Counted from the stretch's first letter, positions 12,180 to 21,728 are shown. The stretch is DNA of 64,000 nucleotides from Providencia rettgeri (GCF_001874625.1 NZ_CP017671.1:682001-746000); one strand, 5' to 3'. A program made the numbers and translations. Notes: generated by a model not told the origin, from the sequence alone.

Positions 12180-13124
12180 TTATTTACCTAATTGCTTAAG
12201 GGAATTTATAAACATTTCCCATAGTTTTGGGTTATCGAGCTTTGTGGCAACTTGTGTATGGCATTCGGCTTTGGCCGGCATACGAAAATCAGTGACAGTC
12301 ATCCCTGTAGTTAAAGTACCTTGTAACTCGATATCAATTGGCGCTTTAACTGTTTCCATTATCGATGGGTTAATAACATAAGCGACGGCACAAAGGTCAT
12401 GGACAGGTGCATGGTCGCTATAACCATTACGTTGGCGATAACCTGTTGTGTAGTAATTTAGGGATTCCACAACAAATTGGCTAATTGGTGTATTCAAACG
12501 AGCAATTTGTTCCATAATTAGATCATTTGGCCTAGCCTGGTGGGTGAGGTCTAATCCAACCATGGTAATCGGCCATTTTTCATTAAATACAATATGGGCG
12601 GCTTCAGGGTCTATGATGATATTAAATTCAGCTACAGCAGAGCGATTACCGGTATGGTAGCCTCCCCCCATCAGAACGACTTCTTTTACTAACTCTACAA
12701 TTTCAGGTGCTTTTCTGACGGCTAAAGCAATATTTGTTAATCCACCAATAGGAACGAGAGTAATTGTTTTAGGGGGATGAGATTTGATTGTATCGATGAT
12801 CAAATCGACAGCATGGCGTTGGTCAATTGGCTGTGTTGGCTCTGGAAGGTGTGTCCCATCAAGCCCTGTGCTTCCATGAACTTCAGGGGCAGTTTGTATT
12901 GTCCTTACTAAGGGACGAGGGCAGCCAGCAGCTATAGGGATATTATTTGCACCAACGAATTCCATAATTGCGCGTGCGTTGTGAGTCACTTTGTCTAGAG
13001 TTTGGTTTCCAACGACAGTCGTGACAGCGAGTAAATCTATATTTGGGTTACCTAACGCCAAAAAGATAGCCATAGCATCATCATGTCCAGGATCACAATC
13101 TAAAATAATTTTGTATTTCTGCAT
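12180..13124 (-). CDS. Inosine-uridine preferring nucleoside hydrolase (Rih family)
   Basis: A 314-residue nucleoside N-ribohydrolase that splits ribonucleosides into base and ribose for salvage. The Ca2+/ribose site is visible as CDPGHDDAMAI near the N-terminus, with HGSTGLDG, LVPIGGLTNIAL, VLMGGGYHTGN with AEFNIIIDPEAA, and the C-terminal catalytic-type HAPVHDLCA, where His and Asp are retained. The length matches RihA/RihB (311-313 aa). I cannot tell pyrimidine-specific from broad-specificity forms by eye, so no symbol is given. It is monocistronic and shares a terminator with waaH. Confidence 0.9.
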   Translation of the reverse strand: MQKYKIILDCDPGHDDAMAIFLALGNPNIDLLAVTTVVGNQTLDKVTHNARAIMEFVGANNIPIAAGCPRPLVRTIQTAPEVHGSTGLDGTHLPEPTQPIDQRHAVDLIIDTIKSHPPKTITLVPIGGLTNIALAVRKAPEIVELVKEVVLMGGGYHTGNRSAVAEFNIIIDPEAAHIVFNEKWPITMVGLDLTHQARPNDLIMEQIARLNTPISQFVVESLNYYTTGYRQRNGYSDHAPVHDLCAVAYVINPSIMETVKAPIDIELQGTLTTGMTVTDFRMPAKAECHTQVATKLDNPKLWEMFINSLKQLGK

Positions 13125-13378
13125 TTTTGCTCCTTTTATTATGTTATTTACTTTTGATTAACATAATATAAGGATTTATTTATTATTTTGTGATTTAAGC
13201 TTCATTTTAATGAATACTAATGTAATGAAACTATTCATTAATGTTACTAATATCATAGTGACATAATTAACATATTAATAACAATCATGTTGAGTTTATA
13301 AAGATTATGTGTTTCTTATATCCTTTAGCTTGGAGTATAAATACACTTTATTAATAAGTTAATAAACTAGGAGGGAGC

Positions 13379-14125
13379 ATGGATAATTATCTCAATAAAT
13401 TGCCAGATGTAATTGATTCTGTTGCAACTAACCAGTTTTACCCTAATTTATTATCATGGTTATCTTCATTCATCACATTTGATAATGCGATTGTATATTC
13501 TTTTGAGAAAGGTGCGCCTCCTCGATTTCTATCTAAAGTCGAACGTCGCAATAGTGATAGTGTTAATAGGATCTATCAGCGAGGTGCTTATTTAATGGAC
13601 CCATTCTATCAAGAAATCCAGAAAGGGGGCGCTTCGACGGTACTCACGCTAAAAGAATTGGCACCTAAAGGTTTTTATCACACTGATTATTATCTTAATT
13701 TCTATCGTAAAACGGGTTGGTGTGATGAAGCAGGTTTATTGTTAGAAATCTCAACAGGTAGGCAACTAGGGATCTTTTTTGGTAACGAAGATAGACCTTT
13801 CTTCTCAGGAAAGCATACACAAGCCCCACTTAAAGATGCTTGCGATATTATTCGTAGTATGGCTAGGCTTCATAAAGAAGTCTCTCCTCATGCAGTTTCT
13901 CATCATTACCGAAATGCGGATATGCAAACGCGGTTTGGGTTAACCCCAAGAGAGTGTGAGGTTGTTGAACTGATCCTTGCTGGTAAAGGCTCCCCACAGA
14001 TTGCACAGTCACTTTTTATCAGTTTAGGGACAGTCAAAAATCATCGTAAGAATATTTACCAGAAATTAGATATTAATTCGCAAGCTGAATTATTTAACTT
14101 ATTTATGAATAGGCCAATTCAATAG
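13379..14125 (+). CDS. LuxR-family transcriptional regulator of the amine catabolic island
   Basis: A 248-residue regulator. The N-terminal 170 residues form an unassigned sensor region without CheY-type Asp motifs, so it is not a typical response regulator. The C-terminal GerE/LuxR HTH (about 183-243) has LTPRECEVVELILAGK and SLGTVKNHRKNIYQKL. A very strong SD (AGGAGGGAGC) lies directly before the ATG. It stands 320 bp upstream of, and in the same direction as, the FAD oxidase-cupin-ALDH genes, so control of that set is a reasonable inference. The inducer is unknown. Confidence 0.85.
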   Translation: MDNYLNKLPDVIDSVATNQFYPNLLSWLSSFITFDNAIVYSFEKGAPPRFLSKVERRNSDSVNRIYQRGAYLMDPFYQEIQKGGASTVLTLKELAPKGFYHTDYYLNFYRKTGWCDEAGLLLEISTGRQLGIFFGNEDRPFFSGKHTQAPLKDACDIIRSMARLHKEVSPHAVSHHYRNADMQTRFGLTPRECEVVELILAGKGSPQIAQSLFISLGTVKNHRKNIYQKLDINSQAELFNLFMNRPIQ

Positions 14126-14444
14126 GTAGGGTGAATTTCCTTACCTCAAAATATTAGAATTATTTAGTTTATTTATCATGGTGTTAGTTTTATCTAATAT
14201 TTATTAGAATACTTTTAAGTATTTCAACTCATAAATTGTTATATTATTAATATGGCAATAATTATCTAATTAATTGAATTTTAATTAAAAAAATAAACTT
14301 TACTAAATTTTATTTTTATATAAATATTCTACTCACGTCACAAATGTTAACTTTATGTTTCGAATGTCCCTAAAGGGCTATGTAATTGTTAATGCAAGGT
14401 TAAGATAATCAGGTTATCGAAAGATACTAAACAGGGTATCCGTT
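14126..14444. other. AT-rich gap upstream of the amine oxidase gene
   Basis: 319 bases with no ORF, tRNA or clear terminator. It presumably contains the promoter and operator of the following catabolic operon. No unambiguous sigma-70 pair or palindrome was resolved. Confidence 0.5.
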
Positions 14445-15749
14445 ATGAATAACCAAGTAGAATCACTAACTTATTATGCTGCAACTAAGAAATATGACTT
14501 ACGCTTTCCTACATTAAAAGAAGATCTTGATGTGGATGTTGTCATTATTGGTGGTGGCTTTTCAGGGGTCCACACGGCACTCGAGTTGTGTGAAAAAGGT
14601 ATTACCAATATTGCTATCTTGGAGGGGCGTCACCTAGGCTATGGTGGTTCTGGGCGTAATGGCGGCCAAGTTATGGCAGGTATTGGCCATGATATTGATG
14701 CAATTAAAAAATATGTTGGCCCTGAAGGGTTAGAAACGATCTTTAAGCTCAGTAACATGGGGGCTGGGATCATGCGTGAGCGTATCGCTAAATATGATAT
14801 CGATGCTGATTTCTGCCGCGGTTACGCTTATTTAGGTAGCAACAAGCGCCAAGAAAAAACCTTACGTGGTTGGCTAAAGGATTTTAAATCCGTTGATCCC
14901 GATGAGGAAATTGAATTCTATAGTGGTACAGAACTGAAACAGATTATCGGTTCTGATGCTTATACCTGTGGTATCAAACACATGGGGGGTGGGCATGTTC
15001 ATTCATTGAATTTGCTATTGGGTGAAGCAAAAGCAATAAGTGAAATTTATGGCGCTAAAATTTTTGAAAATAGCCAAGTATTAAATGTTGAGTATGGAAA
15101 TACCATCACGGTAAGAACGGCGATGGGCACGGTTAAAGCCCAAAAAATGTTATGGGCTTGCGATTCGTTCTTAAACGGTCTTGAACCAACAATTTACCCT
15201 AAAACGATTAATACTTACGCATATCAATTAATGACGGAAGAATTGCCGGACGAGCTAATTGAACAGATCAGCCCAATCCGAGGCGCATATAGTGACATTC
15301 GCCCTGTAATTGATTACTACCGTGTGACGAATGAAAACCGTTTATTATTTGGCAGTTCGACGCATTTCCTTGAGTACATTCCATCTGATCTTAAAGCATG
15401 GAACCGGAATTTAATGTTAAAAGTCTTTCCTTACCTCAAAGATGTCAAAATCGAACTTGCTTGGGGGGGGCCAATGGCCTGTAGTGCAAATTTATTTCCC
15501 CAAATTGGTACATTACCACAGCATAAAAATGTGTTTTATGCTCAAGGGTATTCCGGTTTCGGTGTCACGCCTAGCCAAATTGTCTGTAAAGTTCTTGCTG
15601 AGGGGATGGTGGAAGGTTCGCATCGTTATGACTTAATGAGCTCTATTCCTCATGCCAACATTATTGGTAAAGATAGCATGCGTAATGTCATTGTTTCACT
15701 TGCCAAAATTATGCATCAAACATCGGGTTATTGGCAGGGGCGGCGCTAG
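14445..15749 (+). CDS. FAD-dependent amine oxidase (gamma-glutamylputrescine oxidase-like)
   Basis: A 434-residue flavoprotein of the DAO family (PuuB/OrdL type). The Rossmann dinucleotide fold is at about 29-60 (VDVVIIGGGFSGVHTALEL, ending in ILEG). The FAD-contact motif YGGSGRNGGQV is at about 66-76, a hallmark of PuuB-like enzymes. The C-terminal flavin motif is YAQGYSGFGVTPSQ. The expected reaction is oxidative deamination of a primary amine or gamma-glutamylated amine to an aldehyde. The downstream aldehyde dehydrogenase could oxidise that product. No gamma-glutamylpolyamine synthetase (puuA) or hydrolase (puuD) is nearby, so a free amine may be the substrate. It is probably the first gene of an operon with the cupin and ALDH genes. 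Confidence 0.85.
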   Translation: MNNQVESLTYYAATKKYDLRFPTLKEDLDVDVVIIGGGFSGVHTALELCEKGITNIAILEGRHLGYGGSGRNGGQVMAGIGHDIDAIKKYVGPEGLETIFKLSNMGAGIMRERIAKYDIDADFCRGYAYLGSNKRQEKTLRGWLKDFKSVDPDEEIEFYSGTELKQIIGSDAYTCGIKHMGGGHVHSLNLLLGEAKAISEIYGAKIFENSQVLNVEYGNTITVRTAMGTVKAQKMLWACDSFLNGLEPTIYPKTINTYAYQLMTEELPDELIEQISPIRGAYSDIRPVIDYYRVTNENRLLFGSSTHFLEYIPSDLKAWNRNLMLKVFPYLKDVKIELAWGGPMACSANLFPQIGTLPQHKNVFYAQGYSGFGVTPSQIVCKVLAEGMVEGSHRYDLMSSIPHANIIGKDSMRNVIVSLAKIMHQTSGYWQGRR

Positions 15750-15798
15750 TTCGTTATCAGTCCATCTATTTTATTAAAATTGATTAAAGGTAAAAATC

Positions 15799-16167
15799 AT
15801 GATTAGTCCATTATTATTGAATAAACCACTGCCGGAATTACTGAATGTAGGTAGTGTTACAAACTTAGGGTCTGTAGTTGTCGAGGGCGATCCTCAAGCG
15901 AGTGTTGCGATGATACATGGCGAACCCACTGATAATCTGACATGTGGAATTTTCGCTTGTACAAAAGGTAAGTTCAAAATGGTATACCCATTTGATGAAA
16001 TGGCGACCGTTCACGAAGGTTCAGTCAAGTTAACCGATGTGAAAACGGGTGTAACGGTTGAATATCATAAGGGTGATACATGGTTTGCAGCGAAAGGGAC
16101 AGAAGTTTTGTGGGAAATTGATGCCCCGCGTTTTGTCAAACATTACCTAGCTTGTGTCAATGCCTAA
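15799..16167 (+). CDS. Cupin-domain protein (DUF861/ureidoglycine aminohydrolase-like)
   Basis: A 122-residue single-domain cupin. The core runs from MVYPFDEMATVHEGSVKL to YHKGDTWFAAKGTEVLWEI. Metal-ligand His and Glu positions are partly kept (HEGS). The family is found beside amine oxidases and aldehyde dehydrogenases of the PuuBC type and is assumed to bind or protect an intermediate. Its enzymatic role is unproven. It lies 49 nt after the oxidase and 28 nt before the ALDH gene, with SD AAAGG, so it is almost certainly co-transcribed. Confidence 0.82.
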   Translation: MISPLLLNKPLPELLNVGSVTNLGSVVVEGDPQASVAMIHGEPTDNLTCGIFACTKGKFKMVYPFDEMATVHEGSVKLTDVKTGVTVEYHKGDTWFAAKGTEVLWEIDAPRFVKHYLACVNA

Positions 16168-16195
16168 TTAATTCCTATTAAGTGGAGTGATAACG

Positions 16196-17689
16196 ATGAG
16201 TGAGTTAACCCTATTACCAGAGGTCAGTGAATTTCTGAAACGTCAACATGGCCATTTTATCAACGGGTTGCCGGTTTCTGGCATGGGCGATACTTTTTTT
16301 AATGTCGTTAATCCAGCCACTGAGCAAGTCATTGCGAAAGTGAAAGAAGGCACATTAGCAGACGTTGATGCAGCAATGGAAGCTGCTCATGCTGCATTCA
16401 AAGGGGCTTGGGCAAATACAACACCGATGGAGAGAGGGAATTGCTTAAACCGCCTTGCTGATTTATTTGAGAAACATCTTGAAGAACTGGCTCAGCTAGA
16501 AACCCTTTGTTCAGGGAAAACAATTCAGCTTTCTCGTTTTCTTGAAGTGGGTTCGTCCGCACAATTTTTACGTTATTTTGCTGGTTGGGCAACGAAAATC
16601 AGTGGTGAGACTCTCAATGTTTCATTGCCTTCATTTAATGGTGAAAAATACACGGCATTTACACAGCGGGAGCCTGTTGGGGTAGTAGCAGGTATTATTC
16701 CTTGGAATTTTTCCATAATGATTTCTATTTGGAAATTAGCCGCTGCATTAACTTGCGGTTGTACCATTGTGTTAAAGCCGAGTGAATTTACCCCTTTAAC
16801 GATGTTAAGGGTAGTTGAGCTAGCAAAAGAAGCAGGTATCCCAGACGGGGTTATTAACATCATTAATGGTGGAGGTCGTGAAGTTGGGCCTGCACTGATC
16901 CATCATCCTCTATGTTCCAAAGTGACATTTACGGGTTCTGTACCAACGGGGCTAGCGGTAGGGCGTACCGCAATGGAAGGAAAATTAACCCGTGTTACGC
17001 TTGAGTTAGGTGGTAAAAATGGCGCTGCATTCTTAGCGGATTTACCCGTTGAAAAAATAGTCAATGGCATCATTGAGGCTGGATATCTGAATCAGGGGCA
17101 AATTTGTGCAGCCGCGGAGCGTTTCTATATTCCATCTAAGTTAATGGAACCCGTATTAACTGAGTTAAAAGCCCGCTTGTCTGTGATGAAAGTGGGGGCG
17201 CCGTTAGATGAAACAACAGAAATGGGGCCACTCGCAAATAAAGCGCATTATGAAAAAATTCTCGCTTTATTTGAAAAAGCACGCCAAGAGGGTAATGAAA
17301 TTATTTATGGCGGCCAGCCTATTGCTGGTACAGGTTATTTTGTGTCACCAACCATTATTCGTGCAAATAGCCCAGATGATGCGTTGATGAAGGAAGAAAC
17401 ATTTGGCCCTGTAGGGACATTCCTCAGTTATGACAATGAAGATGAACTTATTGAGTTAATGAATAGTACTCCATTTGGTTTAGCGGCTAGCTTATGGACT
17501 AATGACCTAAGTAAAGCGATGCGCATGATTTCACAAATTGAAGCGGGGACTGTTTGGGTGAATATGCATACCTTCCTTGACCCGGCAGTGCCTTTTGGTG
17601 GAATTAAGTCATCAGGGGTTGGGCGTGAGTTTGGTAGTGCCTTTATCGAGTATTACACCGAGTTAAAATCTGTCATGGTGCGTTATTAG
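16196..17689 (+). CDS. NAD(P)+-dependent aldehyde dehydrogenase
   Basis: A protein of about 497 residues in the class 1/2 ALDH family, nearest in feel to phenylacetaldehyde, gamma-glutamyl-aminobutyraldehyde or similar dehydrogenases (FeaB/PuuC). Landmarks are PWNFS, KPSEFTPLT, FTGSVPTG, the catalytic Glu in TLELGGKNG, the catalytic Cys in NQGQICAAAERFY, and the C-terminal PFGGIKSSGVGREFG. The ATG at 16196 is chosen because GTGGAG (16182-16187) forms its SD. An in-frame GTG at 16187 lies inside that SD. It probably oxidises the aldehyde made by the FAD oxidase two genes upstream. A terminator follows. Confidence 0.93.
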   Translation: MSELTLLPEVSEFLKRQHGHFINGLPVSGMGDTFFNVVNPATEQVIAKVKEGTLADVDAAMEAAHAAFKGAWANTTPMERGNCLNRLADLFEKHLEELAQLETLCSGKTIQLSRFLEVGSSAQFLRYFAGWATKISGETLNVSLPSFNGEKYTAFTQREPVGVVAGIIPWNFSIMISIWKLAAALTCGCTIVLKPSEFTPLTMLRVVELAKEAGIPDGVINIINGGGREVGPALIHHPLCSKVTFTGSVPTGLAVGRTAMEGKLTRVTLELGGKNGAAFLADLPVEKIVNGIIEAGYLNQGQICAAAERFYIPSKLMEPVLTELKARLSVMKVGAPLDETTEMGPLANKAHYEKILALFEKARQEGNEIIYGGQPIAGTGYFVSPTIIRANSPDDALMKEETFGPVGTFLSYDNEDELIELMNSTPFGLAASLWTNDLSKAMRMISQIEAGTVWVNMHTFLDPAVPFGGIKSSGVGREFGSAFIEYYTELKSVMVRY

Positions 17690-17720
17690 TATTTAGCTAA
17701 CATGAAATTAATCAATATTT

Positions 17721-17746
17721 CCCGGTGATTAAGCCGGGTTTTTTGT
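17721..17746 (+). terminator. Terminator after the aldehyde dehydrogenase gene
   Basis: CCCGG (17721-17725), an 8-nt loop and CCGGG (17734-17738) are followed by a T run, 30 nt past the ALDH stop. Confidence 0.8.
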
Positions 17747-17815
17747 ATTTTTATTGCGCATAGAGTGCAAGTTATGGTTAAGATAGGTTAATTATCATTA
17801 CTGGTAGATAACCTA

Positions 17816-18559
17816 ATGCAAAAAGTGTTGATTACAGGGGGGAGCAGGGGGATTGGCCGTGCTACCGCCATCCAGTTAGCAAGCCTAGGCATGCATGTGT
17901 TGGTCAATTATAAAAGTGACCAACAGTCCGCAGAAAATCTTGTTAGGGAAATCCAAGCCTCGGGTGGTATGGCTGATGCATTTCAATGTGATATTAGTGA
18001 TGAAAGTGATGTTGTTAAGCTATTCGACACTATCAGGCAACAGTACGGTGACCTTCATTTTTTAGTCAATAATGCCGGTGTTTTATTTCAACAATCGACT
18101 ACTGAGGGGTTGTCAGCGGAACGTATTAATAAGGTGCTGGCGACTAACGTAACTGGGCTACTGATTTGTTGCAGAGAATTCATTAAGCATGCCCGTTTCT
18201 TTAATCAATTTCAAAATAAAGCCATTGTTAATGTTTCCTCAGCTGCGGCTCGGTTAGGGGCTGCGGGGGAGTATATTGATTATGCGGCTTCTAAAGGTGC
18301 TGTGGACTCTATTACGAAAGGGTTGTCATTAGAACTGGCTGAGCTAGGTATTCGTGTGAATGGAGTACGCCCTGGCTATATCTATACACAGATGCATAAG
18401 GATGGTGGTGAGGAAGGTCGAGTGGATCGCATTGCGGCACAGTTACCGATGAAAAGAGGTGGAGAGCCTAGGGAAATTGCGGAGATTATCACTTGGTTAC
18501 TGAGTGATGCTTCATCCTATGTCACAGGGACAATAATTGATGCGGCTGGTGGCCGTTAG
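17816..18559 (+). CDS. ygfF: SDR-family oxidoreductase YgfF
   Basis: A 247-residue short-chain dehydrogenase. It has the NADP-type glycine motif TGGSRGIGRATA (8-19), NNAGVLFQ (about 87-94), the catalytic Ser of NVSSAAARLG, and YAASKG (Tyr-x3-Lys, about 156-161). It aligns along its whole length with E. coli YgfF, including RPGYIYTQMH and DRIAAQLPMKRGG. The substrate is unknown. It is separated from the ALDH operon by a terminator and has a weak SD. It converges on the second LuxR gene with a 2-nt gap. Confidence 0.85.
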   Translation: MQKVLITGGSRGIGRATAIQLASLGMHVLVNYKSDQQSAENLVREIQASGGMADAFQCDISDESDVVKLFDTIRQQYGDLHFLVNNAGVLFQQSTTEGLSAERINKVLATNVTGLLICCREFIKHARFFNQFQNKAIVNVSSAAARLGAAGEYIDYAASKGAVDSITKGLSLELAELGIRVNGVRPGYIYTQMHKDGGEEGRVDRIAAQLPMKRGGEPREIAEIITWLLSDASSYVTGTIIDAAGGR

Positions 18560-18561
18560 GG

Positions 18562-19233
18562 CTAAAAATGCTTTTCTTGGCGAATAATGAACCCTGATGA
18601 AACAAGTTCTGTCCGGTTGGTGACTTGTGCTTTGGTAAAAATATTCCGCAAATGCGTTTTTACCGTAGACAGAGATACACCTAATAATAATGCAATACGT
18701 TTGTTGCTTGCACCTTCTCGTACTAAGTGGATAATTTCTTGTTCTTTAGGAGTATAAGAAACTAAGGAATCAGGCAGCACATCAAATGTCATTAGCTCTG
18801 CAACAGGTAAAATTGCATTTAACCGCATGATTTCTTGTTGGCTAAAAGGGCTATCTCGCATGATTGAAATTCCAGCAATAATCTTATTTTTCCGCCGAAT
18901 AAAGATTTCAGCCATATCCGTCATATTATTTGGTTGCATAAAGTCATGGAAGAATGCCTGATTTTGCTGACGTGCCTCCGCCCCCATTCTCACTAAGCGT
19001 AAGTCACTGCTACGAAAGTTATTCGGGTGTAAAGGATCTAGCTGATAAAAACAGGCAAGATAATCTTGGTGCATTTTTGCGGGAACCCCATAAAGTATAT
19101 AGTTATCGGGTTGCCAGTGGTCATTAACCAGATAATACACGGATGCTGATATAGGAATAATATGAGCAATCGTATTTAGGCAGCAATCAATCAATGTTTG
19201 TTGGTGAGGGCTAAACAATAAAGAGCTCATCAT
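18562..19233 (-). CDS. LuxR-family transcriptional regulator
   Basis: A protein of about 223 residues. The N-terminal region (about 1-150) is unassigned and has no receiver motifs. The C-terminal LuxR HTH has YTPKEQEIIHLVREGASNKR and SLSTVKTHLRNIFTKA. The start at 19233 (MMSS) is set by SD GGAAGG just upstream; the next ATG at 19230 has more usual spacing, and a longer ORF to 19287 lacks an SD. It is divergent from the APC permease gene across about 395 bp, suggesting it controls the permease. Its N-terminal domain differs from that of the LuxR at 13379. Confidence 0.83.
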   Translation of the reverse strand: MMSSLLFSPHQQTLIDCCLNTIAHIIPISASVYYLVNDHWQPDNYILYGVPAKMHQDYLACFYQLDPLHPNNFRSSDLRLVRMGAEARQQNQAFFHDFMQPNNMTDMAEIFIRRKNKIIAGISIMRDSPFSQQEIMRLNAILPVAELMTFDVLPDSLVSYTPKEQEIIHLVREGASNKRIALLLGVSLSTVKTHLRNIFTKAQVTNRTELVSSGFIIRQEKHF

Positions 19234-19628
19234 ATTACCTTCCGTAGCCAATCGAATTATTATCATGCGCCTTATTGATATTAACATAAAGTAAACATGT
19301 TAATAACGTGAGGTTGCTTGCAGTATTTAAAAATCGTTAAAACCCATCCAATAATGCTCTATTGCTTTTGGGTATCTTTAGTGAACTTATTATTAATATA
19401 TTAACAAAGCGTTTTTTTGTTATGCATTGATATCTAATTAATTATCTATTTTTTGATTCAGTTGTTGGTACTTTTTGCGCTGTTTTTTGGTTCCCCCCTC
19501 TCTCTGGGTATCGTCCTTTAGAACGATAGCGAGTCGTTCGTGCTTATTTTTATAGTGGCAATTCAGTCACTATTTTTTTTACAAAAAATTCACATTCATG
19601 ACTGTGTATGGAGCGAGAGGGAAGAAAA
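19234..19628. other. Divergent intergenic region with leader hairpin
   Basis: The gap separates the LuxR gene (minus) and the permease (plus) and must hold both promoters. GAACGA (19521-19526) and TCGTTC (19534-19539) form a small hairpin about 90 nt before the permease start. It could be part of the leader, but it has no adjacent T run. Nothing else was recognised. Confidence 0.4.
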
Positions 19629-21119
19629 ATGAATTTATCCTCAAAATTGTCGTCACATCTAGAGAATGGGAAAGTTGGCTTTCCTACAACATTGGCAAGT
19701 TCTGCCGGTTTGATTATGGCTAGTCCTGTTATCTTAACGGTTATTAGTGGATTCGGCATTGGCGGTGATACTTTTGCTTTAGCGGTGTTGTTGAGTTTTA
19801 TTATGATGCAAGCTCAGCTAACAACATTTTCTGAAGCTGCTGCAATCCTACCAACATCAGGTTCGGTATATGATTATATTTCTTGTGGAATGGGGCGCTT
19901 CTGGGCAATTACTGGGGCGCTTTCTGCCTATTTAATAGTGCATGTCTTTGCTGGAACGGCCGAAACAATTCTTTCTGGAATTATGGCGTTGGTTAATTTT
20001 GAGCATTTAAATACGGTTTTAGAAACCAGTAATTCCTCGTGGATGGTTGGTGTTGGGCTTGTTGTTACTTTTGGTATTTTAAACGCTTTTGGGATCGAAG
20101 CTTTTGGTAAGGTGGAAGTTGTGCTGACGTTTGCTATGTGGTCTACATTAGTGATCTTCAGCATAAGCGGCTTGTTATTACCATTTCATGTACAGACGGA
20201 TGGTTGGTTTGGTCAGCCATTGAATACAGACCCAACATTAGTACTGAGTTTTATTGGAATGGCCATGTTCATGTTTGTAGGGTGTGAGTTAGTGACACCA
20301 ATGGCGCCTGAGATTAAAAACTCAGCCAAAGTTATTCCGCGGGCAATGACAACAGGGTTGTTCTGTGTCGCTCTGTGTATGGTGCTATTTGGAGCCGCAT
20401 TAGCGAACCAAGTGGAAAATGTGGTGGTTGACCCACAAACGGGAACCCGTTTATTGGAAACACCAATGGCTATTCCAGCATTTGCGGAATTAGTGATGGG
20501 TGAGTTTGGTAAATATTGGATTGGTGTGGCACTTTTACTTGCTGGTGGAGCCACAATCAATACTTTAATGGCCGCAGTACCGCGTATTCTTTACGGGATG
20601 GCACTTGATGGTGCATTACCTCGCATCTTTGCTTACTTACACCCACGCTTTAAAACACCAGTATTTGGTATTTTAGTTGCTGTGATGATCCCTTGTTTAC
20701 ACGCCTTTGCTATCCAAGGCGATCTTGACCGCATCATTCCTTTAGTATTAGCCGCTGTGTGCTCTTGGGGAGTTGCTTATTTATTGGTAACTATTTCCGT
20801 GGTGCTATTGCGTATCCGTCGCCCTGATTTACACCGCGCTTATCGTTCACCATTCTTCCCTCTGCCACAGATTATTTCGAGTGTGGGCATTATTTTAGCC
20901 ATTGTTTATATCACTCCACCGGGTATGAGTAAGTCTGATGTATATATTCCTTTTGCAATAATGTTAGGTTTAACTGCTGGTTATGCCTTAATTTGGACGG
21001 TTTTTGTGCAAAAAGTTAACCCATTCAAACCGCTAAGTGTAGAGTCAGTCCTATCAAACTCATTCCGAGATGAAGAAATTGAGGGAGGCCAACTTGAGCC
21101 ATTACGCAACCTCGCCTAA
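19629..21119 (+). CDS. APC-superfamily amino acid/amine permease
   Basis: A protein of about 496 residues with roughly 12 membrane segments. The APC substrate-binding TM1 region is ASSAGLIMASPVILTVISGFG, with unwound-helix-type glycines. Later segments include MFMFVGCELVTPMAPEIKN, which resembles the conserved TM6-TM7 motif of amino-acid permeases. The start is at 19629, preceded by GAGAGGGA. It probably imports the amine or amino acid handled by the neighbouring oxidase and dehydrogenase. The next gene overlaps its end, implying translational coupling. The substrate cannot be read from sequence. Confidence 0.88.
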   Translation: MNLSSKLSSHLENGKVGFPTTLASSAGLIMASPVILTVISGFGIGGDTFALAVLLSFIMMQAQLTTFSEAAAILPTSGSVYDYISCGMGRFWAITGALSAYLIVHVFAGTAETILSGIMALVNFEHLNTVLETSNSSWMVGVGLVVTFGILNAFGIEAFGKVEVVLTFAMWSTLVIFSISGLLLPFHVQTDGWFGQPLNTDPTLVLSFIGMAMFMFVGCELVTPMAPEIKNSAKVIPRAMTTGLFCVALCMVLFGAALANQVENVVVDPQTGTRLLETPMAIPAFAELVMGEFGKYWIGVALLLAGGATINTLMAAVPRILYGMALDGALPRIFAYLHPRFKTPVFGILVAVMIPCLHAFAIQGDLDRIIPLVLAAVCSWGVAYLLVTISVVLLRIRRPDLHRAYRSPFFPLPQIISSVGIILAIVYITPPGMSKSDVYIPFAIMLGLTAGYALIWTVFVQKVNPFKPLSVESVLSNSFRDEEIEGGQLEPLRNLA

Positions 21120-21711
21120 ATATTCGCTATGGCAGCGGCTAGGCAGCAGATTAACCAAAAAACGTTTACCAGTGGGCTATCAAACTGGGCTAACACTTAA
21201 TCGTATTGAGCGAGATATGCTTCCTTATCCGTGTGAATGGCGGGCACCGGGAGCGCTCCTTATTCAATTACAACCTGAATTAACGATTGAAGTCACTGAA
21301 CGCCCAAGAAAGCTGTTTCTTGCTTTTATTGTATATAGCCGTTTTGCCGTTTCTGGTATTTGTCATCAGGATATTAATGCAAAAATTGAAGTAAAAACGC
21401 GAGGAAGTGTAAGGAAAAAACATATCCATTTTGTATCTAAACAAATAGATGGGGCTAAGGTTATTGGCTGGTTGAATGAATATCCCATTATTCGGCAAAC
21501 ATTAGAAGAGTTGGATTTTAACCGATGCCAAATAGAGCTTAATCATGGTCAGTGGCGTTGTGAGATTGAACCTTTTACTGCATCAGAGATGGTCAGTCGT
21601 ATTCCTGCAACACGACGTTATCTGAGGCTGGAGAGCAAGCAACGTCATCGTTTATTGAGCGCATTACAGTTAATTAGCCAACTGATGGAAAAAAAACGGA
21701 TTATCCGTTGA
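21094..21711 (+). CDS. Conserved small protein coupled to the permease (possibly DUF3156)
   Basis: A protein of about 205 residues, mostly basic and without membrane segments or a signal peptide. I do not recognise a catalytic motif. It may be the DUF3156 family, recalled as a neighbour of APC permeases; this is tentative. The preferred start is TTG at 21094, since GAGGGAGG (21081-21088) lies 5 nt upstream; an ATG at 21070 would place that SD inside the gene. Either way it overlaps the permease 3' end (26 or 50 nt), so the two are probably translated together. Confidence 0.7.
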   Translation: MSHYATSPKYSLWQRLGSRLTKKRLPVGYQTGLTLNRIERDMLPYPCEWRAPGALLIQLQPELTIEVTERPRKLFLAFIVYSRFAVSGICHQDINAKIEVKTRGSVRKKHIHFVSKQIDGAKVIGWLNEYPIIRQTLEELDFNRCQIELNHGQWRCEIEPFTASEMVSRIPATRRYLRLESKQRHRLLSALQLISQLMEKKRIIR

Positions 21712-21728
21712 GTTTGAATAAGTTCTTT

